This document shows positions 13,901 through 24,690 of a DNA stretch of 64,000 bases, piece by piece. Each line of letters starts with the position of its first letter. Position 1 is the first letter of the stretch. The translations under genes and the position numbers were made by a program. The stretch is from Pelecanus crispus. Lineage: Eukaryota; Chordata; Aves; Pelecaniformes; Pelecanidae. Under the pieces are notes generated by a model. That model did no database searches, was not told the origin of the DNA, and was given only the letters and a program-made list of their open reading frames with translations. The DNA lies in contig NC_134651.1 in assembly GCF_030463565.1 (NCBI RefSeq), forward strand, positions 14,024,734-14,088,733, read 5' to 3'.

Positions 13901-16900
13901 CCAAATTTTATCTACCTCATGCCTGGACAGTCCTTTCAGGAAGAGATGACAGATGCTACGAGCAGTAAGAAAAGCATATGCCCTTTGGATATACAACTGA
14001 AATACAAAGGACTCACCTAGCTACTTCCAGAAGTACAAACACACCTGGCTACAGTGGGAGAGAAGAATGGAGACCTGCTCCCTGGGGACTTGCAACAGCT
14101 CCTTTCCTCTGCAGGCAGGCATATTAGGAGGCCTGCAGGATTCTCCATCTCTGCTACCCTTGGTGTACATACTGCTGCTTTAGGCAAGTCTCTAGCAATC
14201 CACCTTGCTTGGTTTTTCATGATCTAGAACAAACCCCAGCGAGGACTCGGGCGATGGTTGTTCCAGAGACCCCGTTCCACGCAGCCGGAAAACTTCACGA
14301 TGCCAAACACTCCCTTGTTACGGCTCATCAGGAGCTAAACTAATGATAATATCTGCCATAAATACTTTCAGGAATGACAAAACTTTACCATGCATTGCAG
14401 TTGTTGAGTTGTTGGCTGTGCCTCACTGTTCGTAAATGCATGCTGAATATTTTGAACAAATAATTCTTAAACTTCAGACTCTTCCCTTCAGGATATTCCC
14501 TAGTCACAATTTGTGCTTCACATTGAAAGGAACTGAGTCTTCATTCAACAAATAAAATGTTTGCCAGAATGGCACATTGAGAAACCAAACTCCCTGCCCC
14601 TCTACCACCAGGCAGGACGCAGCTTTACCAGCCTGCGGAAGGGACTGTGCTGCTGCTCAGCCATCAGTGCACCATGCAGAAACTCCCCTGAGCCCTCCTC
14701 GCTCTGCGCTCCTCACCTGCATCGCCAACAAATACCTCTAGAGTCAACATTTCTGAGGTAGCCATGGCCCTTGGGGACTGGACCGGAGATACACGGAGCA
14801 GAGGTGTCTGCTCAGAGTCACTTAGAGTCCAAACCACATGAATTCTTTCACAAGCAGATGCAACATCTCTGAGCTGTTTTGTGTCGAAGATCTGGAACAT
14901 TTCTTTTGCTTGGGCAAGTAGCCAAATAGGTGTTACCCTAGCTATATGTAAAAAAGCACTTAAGCTTGCCCTTAATTTGTAGGGTAGTATTTAATGTTAA
15001 ACTCATGTTTAAACAACAAGCAATTTTTTTTCTTTTAATTAAGATTTATACAGGTTCCCATCTGTAGACTAAGCGATGAAGTCCTAATGAGCAGAGAGCC
15101 TAATTATGATCGTTCTGTAATTGAAATAATGGTGTGCCTCAGAATAGGGCTATTATGTTGCCAAATAATGGACTAATGAGCTCCAAAGAAGGACTAACAA
15201 AGGTCTGTAAAAGACTCTTGCAGTTCCTATGAGGACATGCCTACTGGCAAACACCTCCATGTAGTATTCAAACATGTATAACGTGATACATAGCATGCCA
15301 TGTCTGAAGATGTATATCAAGGTGTTGGTAATGGCTGAAATTCAAGGGCATGCCTAAAAGCAATAGAAATATTGATGCAAGATAGAAGAAAACAAGCCAG
15401 AGAAGGCTGCATGAAGTGATGGAGGAGACAGATTAAAAGTATAAAAAGGGAAGTCAGTGGGAGTCAACACTGGCAAAACAATCAACATCTGCCACAATAT
15501 TGGTCCCATCGGCTGAAACCAGCTCCCTCCACACTCTGATTGATGAAATACACTTGAATCCAATATTTTTTCTTGCCTAAATGACCAGCTCTAATCATGA
15601 GCTCCACACATTGCCGCTTTCTTCATCGTTCAGCTGGTCAGGAAAGAAAAGATAATTACAGAATGTTTGTTTAGTAATTGTCTGGTCCTATTTTGGAGTT
15701 TGCTTCTGGTGCTAACGAATGCAATTCCATTATGTCATTTATCATGTGAACAGTCAGGTTGAGGAACATTTTAAATCAGGAACTATTTTGGTTTGCATGA
15801 GAAATAACCCCACAGAACAACTGACAGCATGTGTGAGCAGAAAAATTCCATGTCTGAAAATGATAGGTTAGGTGACTTCACCAGATTAGAACCTTAAGGA
15901 AATCTCTTTTCACCAGCAGAACAGAGCATTCCTGGGGAAGGGAAGAGTTGCAGCCCCATATTTATCTTCATGAGGAAGTCCAGACTGCAAGTTATTTAAC
16001 TGGCTTGCTGGGAGACACTTGTTTTCTGTTACCTTTTCTACTATCACCCATTGCAAGGGAGAACTTTTGGAAGGGAGACCTTGAACGTGCTAAAAATTAT
16101 ACTCTAAACCTGATTTAAGTACAGATGAAATAGGTTGTAATTATATCTCAGATGGGGCAAGAGCAGGAAAGTGGAGCTAAGGGGAGGCACCAGCCAGACA
16201 TTACACAGAGCTGTATCTGGAAAGCAATGGGGAGTCACAGCTCTTGTCCAAGCACCTCGCTCCCCATAAACCCATGTTTGCATCAGAAACATTAAATTCC
16301 CCATGTTATACCATAGTACCAGGTACACGACTTTTTCCTGACTTAATATGGCCCAACGAAATGCAGTTCTCCACTGGGGTGGGATCTCACATATATTCCC
16401 TCTCCTATGGACGGGTGTCATTCTTGGTGAACCCAAACGTGGTGATTTGGGCTCAGCTGAGAAAAAGGCAGCTGGGAGCACACAACCATGTGAGAACAAA
16501 CTGGAAATTTCCTCTAAGGGTATTTTCAACCACAAAATAATTTGCTAACTGATTGCACAACTGTAGATTGAGAAACCTGTCTGAAGTGACTGGTCAAAGA
16601 AAAAACATCCATTTAATAGGATGCCCTTCCACTAATGGTGGAACAGAAGTTGTTTGACAATACTTTGGATAATATCTTGAAGACTGTAGGTGACTAATAA
16701 TAGCAGCATCTTTTTTCCAGAAATATGAAAGTCATAAAAATGATGGTTTAGAGGACCAAAACTATTTATAAACTGAAGAAGAATTCAGTGAAGAGTTTTG
16801 ACTAAAAAGGAGTAGAGGGGAGAATTTTAATGTGCTTGAAATAGAAATCAAATCTTAAAGAAAAAAATGCAAATTCAAAGTATTTTAAATAGTTTTAAAA

Positions 16901-19900
16901 AAAGTTGAGTGGCTCAAACATGAAAGGACACCTTTTGTTTCAGATCAGATGAAGATGTTTTGTTTACCAGGATGAGCAACCTTGCTTTGAAATGTCCTCT
17001 AACTTCAGCCTTCTGACGATGGGCAGAGGACTTCAGTTCACCCAGGATCTTTCATCCATGCTATACACAGCGAAATAATAATACAGAGAAATTTAACCAA
17101 AAAAAAAATAAAAGTTTCCAGGAGCGTTGACTTCCATCATAGGGTTTATTGTTCATTTCCTTTTGGCCAATTACTCTTTTCAGAAGTTTCTCTGGCATAT
17201 TATGAAGACTAAGTGTTAAACCTGGGAGGTCGTTTAACTTGCAGCCTGTCGAGCACATCTTTACATCGCTGGTTAACGACTTGTGAACTTCATTGTCAGA
17301 TGCTGCTTTGCAACTTTGCGTCTCCCAGTTGATGGCTCTCTGCCATGAGCCGAGCAACTGCCGGGGTTTGAGGGTGCCTCTCGCCCTTGTGAAATTCAAG
17401 TTCATTCTGCTCCCCTCGCTTTCTCCCTGCAAATTTATGACTTGCTAACAAATGCGTGGCTCTTGATTCCCTCCTCTTCAGTGATCTTTAAGATCTCTCA
17501 TTTCATAAGGAAGAGGCAGGTGGGTGATCTGCTTCCAAAAAAAAAAAGTTTCCATAAGCATGGCTTGTGTCTTAAGGCTGCCTATAAATCTATCCAATTT
17601 CCGTTGACTTAATTCAGTCTTTTTTTGTCAAATTACATAGCAGTAATTAACTGCCCTAACCAAAGCGTTTTCCTCAAGGTGCCCACATTCCTGTGAGAGC
17701 TGTAGATTGTTGTACCCACACACAGAGGCAGCATCCTTTCATCATTCTTCATACAAATTGAATACTTCCTCTGCTGATCTTTACAGCTGTTCTCCGAATA
17801 GCATCCGCAATTAATGAAATATTCCTGTGGCTCACCCATTCCTTCAAAAACCTTTGTCCAAGCTTGTTATGCCCTAGGAGGCTAATAACATTTATTGCAC
17901 CTTTGCAAATTTTGGCTCAATCCTTCTTCCTGCTACAGGAAAGAAAATAGTCTTAAGGGCTCCTGATTTTCCCTTGAAGATAGATGTGGAAACCCAGGAC
18001 TAGAAGTTGTTACCAGGAGCATCCCTGGCTCCTGCCCTCTGCTTTCACAGAGTTCATGATGACATTTATAATCATAGTGATTTCCATTTAAAAAATGATC
18101 GATCTGTAAGACTATTTTACCCTTCCTGCATCTGCCAGAAGGCTGCTCCAGAAACTTTCCTCCCTGGTGCTTCAGGAGGTAACAGTAAAGGGGTGGGGTG
18201 GGCCTTTAGCAGAAGCCACCCACATCCAAGCAGTACCATTGCTGTGACACAAAAGGCCAGCAAGGTCAGCATGTCCCGCTGCTCCTGCCACCCAAGCCGG
18301 TCCACTGCAGCTGCATGGGGCCGCATTGCGCTGATCTGGCACTTGGGAAATCAATAGCAGTTGGGGTGGGAGGAATTACAGCACATTCCTAGTAATTGTG
18401 CAAATGCAAATTTATTACTCCAAAGTCTTCTCTAATGTAAATCCAGTGAGGTCAATGGAGTTAGAGCAAAACTGGCCATTCTGCTTCATCTGTTATGCTC
18501 ATTTTTATAACGATAGATAGCAGCTATTAAGAGAAAGGAACTTGCAAATGCCTGGAAATACACTAACCTGGGAAATGAGCTACAGGGATGCTAGGAAGCA
18601 CTCTTTGTGCAGAAGGGTATTCTGCCTAACCACAGCGCTCAACATTGCCAAGAAACTCCACCAGCATGAACTGCTACAGCTCCATCAGCGCAGCGCTGAT
18701 TAACAGGAGCAGAGGGTCCTGCCCTTTGGTTAAAACACACCAGTCTGTTACGGAGGAATTCCCAATATTGGCAAGTAACAGCATCTCCCTACATCAAGGC
18801 CTTGCTAAACTGCAGCTGCCCTCTCCAGGGATTGTGTAAGGTTTTCTGCAGTTTCTTGAGTTTGCTCCTAAAATCTTCTGTTGCTTGTGTAACCTTTCTA
18901 AGAGTTACACAAAAGGATTGTTTTCCTTAAGAAATCCTTAACTTATGCACAGCTAAACTGAGAGTCTAAAGGTTAACATTGCTTCATCACTGCTGAAGTG
19001 CAATCAAAGATTTAAAAGGCCATTCTGCAGAATGATCTTGCATTTTTAGGGGGGAAAAAAAACCCTGTTATTGATTATAATAATAAGCTTTTGGATTGTG
19101 GTAATGGAATTTTTTTCATTCACCAAACCTGATGTTCTCTTTTTTCCATAACCGTTGCAGTTCATCATAGGACAGATACTCAGAAAAGCTGGGTTTTGTT
19201 CAGAAAAAAAGAGTATTGAGAAGACTATTAAAGCATCAAAACATCTGTATAAACTTATATCAAGACAGGAAGAGCTTTTACAATTAGGTAGGATAAAACC
19301 AGGACGTATTAAGGCTTTTCCTACTTTCTTAAGACCTTTTAATTGGCTCCATTTACCCAGGAAAGACAGGGTGTTACTTCAGTGCCTTTTCCTTTTTGCA
19401 ATGGTGTCAGCAAACCATCAGCCAGAGAAGCAAGGTGTCTGAAAACAACTCCAGAGACCACTCCATGTAGAAATACCCAGCAGTAGGGAATTGCCTAGAC
19501 AACCAAGGCTGTATTGAGACTATCCAGCTTTATTAATCTGCTGACAGCCTGCCACTTCTCACTGGCATCAGTGAGCAAGAGAGGTAAGCTGCAGCTAATT
19601 AATGCCCAGGTTAGATGCTTTCTTCAAAGGCTGTTTGAGACAGATGCTGGTCTTGCCCAACTGAAACACCAACCCAGTTTGAGTGTCCCTGCAAAGTCTA
19701 TGGTCAGGCAATTTGTACAAATTCGGTATGTTTGAATGTGTTGTGCAGAAGGATGTTCAGGCGCCCTAAACACAAACTGTGTCCAACATGTCTGTACTTG
19801 TGGGTCAGATACCTGCCAAAAGTTGAAGCCTTTGGCAGGATGAGAAGATATTCCTCTCCATCACTGATTTGAAATAGTTTTAGCTTGTATGAAACACAGA

Positions 19901-19904
19901 CTCA

Positions 19905-19970
19905 TAGGACTGGAAAATATCTCCGGCCGTAGGCCGTATCAAAACATTTGTGACAGAGATTTGAATGGAC
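19905..19970. repeat. Possible degenerate CR1 tail
   Basis: The sequence ACAGACTCATAGGACTGGAA followed by AATATCTC resembles the reverse complement of a CR1 3' tail ('catagaatcatagaaTGGttgggttggaagggacc'), which is common in sauropsid genomes. It is far more diverged than the clear CR1 at 40421, and the resemblance is short. Confidence 0.25.
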
Positions 19971-22330
19971 TTAGGTGCAAGTCATGTAAGGTCAAGTTTC
20001 CATTTGAGAACCATTTGCATTAGCAGTCCTACCACCACAGTAACACAGAGGAAGAGACACTAATGATATTTAGCACATGAACATGGACAACAGCTATTTG
20101 CTACATCCTCAGGAATAAACATAGCTCAACTCATAACGAAGCTGTGCTTCCAATCCCTCCTCGCTGTGCAGGGTTTTTAGAGAGGTTCACACAACATGCC
20201 TCACTGGGGAGTGAGGTGATTTGAGATCTAGTTTGGACATTGTCAATACGGCAAAGAATACATGATCTGTGTTAGTCAGGCTCACCTGATGCAGACACAA
20301 TTACAACTCCTTGTGCAGTTTGGTGAATGAGCAGTGCATAACTGCCTGAAAGCCAGGTGCGCCTGCACAGCCAGGCACAAGTTACTTGCTGCAAAATGGT
20401 CTCAGCAGAAAATATTAAGCCCTTACACCCATGTGTGGGTAACCTCAGCTTCCTTGACAGAAACAGATGGGAGGTCCATGTGCTGCTATGTTAGAATGTC
20501 CGTCATTCTCCAGTTTGTTCTATGTCCTGTATCTTAGGTTATCAGGCGTGCTCTTCTCAATGCCAGTTAAAACGTAGGTGTAAAACACAGAAGGCACATT
20601 CATTTATAACTACACAGACTATAATTATATGTAGTCTAGGGCTTGTTTCCTGAACTAGGAAGGAGGAAAAATGGGTTAGGTGGGTGTGAGTAAAGTAACA
20701 AGCAGGAACATGTCTTTTAGAGGTTATGAAACTACCTTGATATCCCAGTATCGGAAATGCTGGCTAAAACCAAACAAATCAGAAAACTGCATGCAGGCTG
20801 AGAGTTGGGACAAATACAAGAGAATTGGGAACTGACAAGGGAATAGTAGCAAGTTTCTGATCCAGCCCAGGAACTTACCATTGCAAGCAAAAACGGAGGA
20901 GAAATATGAGGTCACCACTACAGTTTAGTTGCAGAAAGATAAATGCAAGTTTGGGATCACCAGGTGAGACATTTCAGTGAGAAATGGGGACTTCAATGTC
21001 ATTGTATGAAGCATCAGTGAGACCTCCTCCCATTTATACTATAACTACTTTTGGTCATCCATATGCACCTTAAGATCAATTGAAACCAGAGCAGATGGAG
21101 AGAAGATGTCTGAGGTGAACTAAGAGTCATTTAGGAAAGCAGATTGAAAAGCCAGTTCTGTGTAGCTCGGGTGGAGGGGAAAGGAGGCAAGAACCATCTC
21201 CATAAAAACACCTGAGTAAGGAGCAGTGAGCAAAACAGCTACTGAAATGAGATGCTGGTGCCAGAACATGTGGGAATAAACCGGTGATGGAAATGACACG
21301 AAGGTTCCTGACCATCAGGGACACGGACAGTCTAGGAGAATCTCCCAGAAGGAGTAAGAGGCAGAAAACACAAATTTTTTTTAAGTTGGAGCATGGTCCT
21401 TTCATGAAAAGGACCATAAACAACGTTGTGCCTGACATGGCAGAGAACCGGGCTGTATGATCCAGGCTCCTCCTGTGCTTCTAGCTCTAAATTGACTAAC
21501 GGGAATAGAACAGCAGCAAACCGAGGCCTTTGGCCACTTGTTACTGGAGATCTGTGGAATATTTTTGCAGCAGTTGCAATGCCAGCAGCTCCAGTGTCCT
21601 GGCTAAACACCAACACATTCCTCTGCTATTTAAGTCCCCCCCGTGGTTTTACTTAGTAATGCTAATCTTTGCTCCCTGCCCCAAAATTGTGGCAGAATGC
21701 TGCTTTTCCATGCTTAAAAAATGTTTTCTATTTACTGAATTGCTCTTCAAACTGTAGTATAATTCACTCTAGGGTGTAACTGTGTTGCATTTTAACCTGC
21801 ACAGAAATAGCATGCACAAGTGTGGAGAGAGGATGGGAGAAAAAATAGCAATGCAAAAATAATCCTTATGACAGCACTGAGCCCAAGTGAGCAATATTAC
21901 CCTGATTTTACAGTAGGGAATTGCTGATTCTTTTAATGTATAAGCAAAAAAAGTCTGAAACCTTTCCCATGAAAGCACAATAAGCAGGTGTGGTTTGGGG
22001 CTTTGCTATCAGCTGTAGCCTTAAAACAACCTCTGGAAACTTGGTCCCGAACTTTAATTCATGAGCCTTTCAATGAAGTCTAAAGTTTAATTCTGGCTTT
22101 CTGTCAAAATCAGAGAAAAGTAATGACACTGGCCTAAAAATCCTAATTTGCACTGGTGGAGGCAGACTAGGATTTTGGAAGGGTGTGAATTTCCCAGGGT
22201 GTAAGTGTCGATGACGGTTAACCTGCATTACTAGTATTGCAACAGTGCCTGGATCCTCCCAAACAAGAATAATGACATGTCCTATCCCAGATCTGTATCT
22301 ATGGATGGCAGATATTATGTAGAACAAGGT

Positions 22331-22348
22331 ATCATTATTATTATTATT
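22331..22348. repeat. ATT microsatellite
   Basis: A short run of about six ATT/TTA units is visible directly in the sequence. Nothing suggests a function. Confidence 0.7.
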
Positions 22349-24414
22349 TAATTCTTGTAACAATCACCAGAGCAGCTGAGCTACTCCCACAGGTGCATTA
22401 AATATCATGACTAAAATATGCAATCCTTTTGTTATTTCATCTTCTGTGAGAAAAGTGGACTGTCGCGTTTCAACAGAAGATTTTAAGCACATATTTCTCT
22501 GTAAGCATGTTGGAAAATACAGCTCACAAATGTGCCTTGCTATTCCAGTTTTGCCTATATTCAGTAATGCAACCAAGTGCACGGATACTTAAAGTAGCTC
22601 TAGACAAGATAGCTTGGCTCCTGGAGCTGTGCAGGTAGCATGCAGCAAAACACGGACTAATCTGCCCTAAGAGTGGGGTACATTAGTCTACATAGAGCTC
22701 CGCCTTAACAAGTTACTTGCAATACTTGCGTAGATTTGGGTTAGAGATGGCTTGAGTAGAGCTGACTCTAAGCACAAGCCAAGTAGACAGGTTTTCAAGG
22801 GCATTCGCCACCAGCACAAGAAAGAAAGCTGCTGAAGTAAGAAACTTTCTGCCTAATTTTGCTGTGCCAGAGCCCTGGGAAAGGAAGGGGAGAGGGGTGC
22901 AGAAGGAAGAGCTATTCCCGCCAGAGCAGCAGGAACAGCGCTGGCCTCCCATTGCAGTTCCTTCACACCCTGTGGCACAGCCAGGCTGCAGCCGCTGTTC
23001 CTCGGGGTGGGGAGAACTTCAGGTGTGCCCACCTTGATGAGCTGGGGTGGGCTGACGAGGACAAGGACCTCCTTTCCCAGCAGCACTGTGTGTGCAGTGG
23101 TACCTCATGCAGCCTTGCAGAGAAGATGGGGAGATAGGTTCTAGTGGTGGCTGGGAGAGGTTGCGCCAGGTGCAACCTGCCAGGCCCTGCTCTCCAGGAC
23201 AGGCTTGTTGCAGAGGAGCTTCACGGGGTGGAGTGAAATTTGGTCTCCTAGGTATCCTGGAGCCACCTCCTGGGGATAACGACTGAAATCTTGAACCCAG
23301 CCCAACGCAGATGCAGTGGTGTAGCCAATAGTGCCAAGAAGTGCTGCAGCACTTTGAACTGATAGGAGTTTCCTCAGCACTAAAGGCTTTGTGTCCAGCC
23401 GTATCGCTTTGCTGTCAGGCTGCCAAGAGGTGACAAAAGCACAAATAAGGCCAGGTCACTCGCTGCCAGGATGGAAAAGCCTCCTGGCCAACGTGTGAGG
23501 AGACAGGCTTTCCTCCCTGCCTGGGCACTCCTGCACTAAGGGCTGCACTGACTGTCGCTGGCCACATTCTCCAGAAGAAGGCGCCAGCCCAAATTTCTGC
23601 AGATTCTTCTTCCACTCCTCAGACTCAGTATTATTATTTCCCTTGCAGACCTTTCCAGGTGTCTGCTCCGCATCCATCAACAAGTTCAGTCTCATCCGGG
23701 CTGCATCCGTGGCAGCGAGACAGCAAAAGGTGTTGGTGTTGCTGACACAGAGAGGTGTGCCAGGCGTGCTGGGCAGCCCCTGCCAAAAAGGGGCAGCAGG
23801 AAGGGCCAGCCGTTGGCAGAGCTGTGCCCCCAGCACCCCTGGGCACGTCCCACCACAGCAGGCACGCCTTTGTGTCACCGCGCTGCACCGAGCGGGTGCC
23901 GCTTCTCCGGGACGAGGTGGCATCGCAGCGCCCAGGGAGAGCCCGTCCCTCCCAGCACAGCGGCACGAGGGCAAACTTTGCTTTCCCGGGACGAGCGGCC
24001 CGCAGGGAGCGGCGGGGGCTGCAGCAGCATGAGGGCTGTGCGCGCCGGCCCGCTTTACCGAAGCGGGCAGCGGGCTGGCTCCAAAGGCTCCAGATGTCCC
24101 TCGGCCGCCCGGGGGTCGGGGCGCTGACTTCGGGCAGCCGCCCCCCCGCCGCCGGCAGCAGCTTCAAGCCGGCGGGGCAGCGCAGGCCAGGAGGGGGAGC
24201 CGTGGGCCGCGCAGCCCGCCTCCTCCCAGCAGGACCCCGCAAACTGCGAGAGGGGCAGCGCGGCGGCCTTCCGCCTTACAAACCCGCCTCTGCTCGCTCG
24301 CCGCCCGCCCCCCCCCAACCCCGGCTGCTGCCGCCCGTTCCCCGCAGCGCCCCCGGATCCGCGGAGCCCCCCCGCGCGGGGCTCGGGGCCGTCCCCGCGG
24401 CGCGGGCGGGGGCG

Positions 24415-24424
24415 GGGGAACCCC
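24415..24424. promoter_or_regulatory. NF-kB-like palindromic site
   Basis: GGGGAACCCC matches the NF-kB consensus GGGRNWYYCC at all ten positions and is a perfect palindrome, a form favoured by p50 homodimers. It lies inside the presumed IL1RAP promoter. The surrounding G- and C-runs make a random match easy, so function is inferred only. Confidence 0.35.
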
Positions 24425-24461
24425 CCCCCCGTGCGCGTAAGGAGCGCGGCCGGCGGGGAAA

Positions 24462-24472
24462 GGGGCGGGGCG
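24462..24472 (+). promoter_or_regulatory. GC box (Sp1/KLF-type)
   Basis: GGGGCGGGGCG is a consensus GC box. It sits about 115 bases before the likely first-exon donor and just before the purine tract, a plausible core-promoter position. In such GC-rich DNA a chance match is also possible. Confidence 0.5.
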
Positions 24473-24479
24473 GAGCAGG

Positions 24480-24588
24480 GGGGGCGCGGACCGGGGAAGA
24501 GGAGGAGGAGGAGGAGGAGGAAGAGCAGGAGAAGAAGAAGAAGAAGAAGAGCGCGGGACGTGGCCGCGCGCGCCCTCCGCGTTCTCAG
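24480..24588 (+). other. IL1RAP: Likely untranslated first exon of IL1RAP
   Basis: A consensus splice donor, TCTCAG|GTGAGCC, occurs at 24588/24589 in the middle of the CpG island. The sequence just before it, downstream of the GC box, contains no ATG, which fits a short 5' UTR exon. The start coordinate is a guess, because the transcription start cannot be read from the sequence. Joined to the coding exon at 40631 or 40634, either product leaves an A at position -3 of the start codon, a good Kozak context. Alternative donors in the island, such as GCGAAG|GTGCGC near 24966, are weaker. Further 5' UTR exons could lie in the 16 kb intron. Confidence 0.5.
24493..24551 (+). repeat. Purine tract, (GAG)n then (AAG)n
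   Basis: An almost pure purine strand runs across this stretch, interrupted by a single C at 24526. It consists of seven or so GAG units followed by about seven AAG units, ending just before GCGCGG. It falls inside the presumed first exon or at the start site. Such mirror-like purine tracts can form triplex DNA and are prone to length change. GAA/GAG units in RNA also act as exonic splicing enhancers (known for SR proteins). Confidence 0.85.
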
Positions 24589-24665
24589 GTGAGCCACGGT
24601 GCGTGGGGGGGGAGCGGTACGCGCGTGTTTCTGTAGCCGTGGGCGACGGGAGGGGGACGCGGCCC

Positions 24666-24690
24666 CGGGACGGGACGGGACGGGACGGGG
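24666..24690 (+). repeat. CGGGA pentanucleotide tandem repeat
   Basis: Four perfect CGGGA units are followed by CGGGG, then GCAGGGGGTG. The regularly spaced GGG triplets on this strand meet the simple G-quadruplex pattern (four or more G3 runs with short loops). It lies about 80 bases inside intron 1, downstream of the presumed first donor. Confidence 0.85.

Larger units (their letters stand above)
1..23870. other. Upstream non-coding region, no supportable gene
   Basis: I read both strands and found no open frame longer than about 145 codons, no recognisable protein family and no convincing exon chain in this stretch. Frames here are short, overlap on both strands and look like chance. The DNA is mostly AT-rich, with small homeodomain-like TAATTA clusters near 8290-8420, 11860-11960 and 14980-15190, an ATT run near 22331-22348 and scattered weak traces of old SINEs. 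In mammals the neighbours on this side of IL1RAP are TMEM207, CLDN16 and CLDN1 (known gene order, from memory). I could not recognise exons of any of them, so they probably lie further upstream, but short exons could be missed by eye. Confidence 0.6.

Noticed and set aside
16104..16535. 143-codon minus-strand open frame upstream of the gene
   Set aside because: It overlaps plus-strand frames of similar length and has no recognisable domain, signal peptide with family features, or splice context. It is most likely chance.
23755..24636. Plus-strand open frame of 293 codons ending in Glu/Lys repeats
   Set aside because: It is the translation of the CpG island and the GAG/AAG tract. It crosses the consensus donor at 24588 and has no homology I can recognise.
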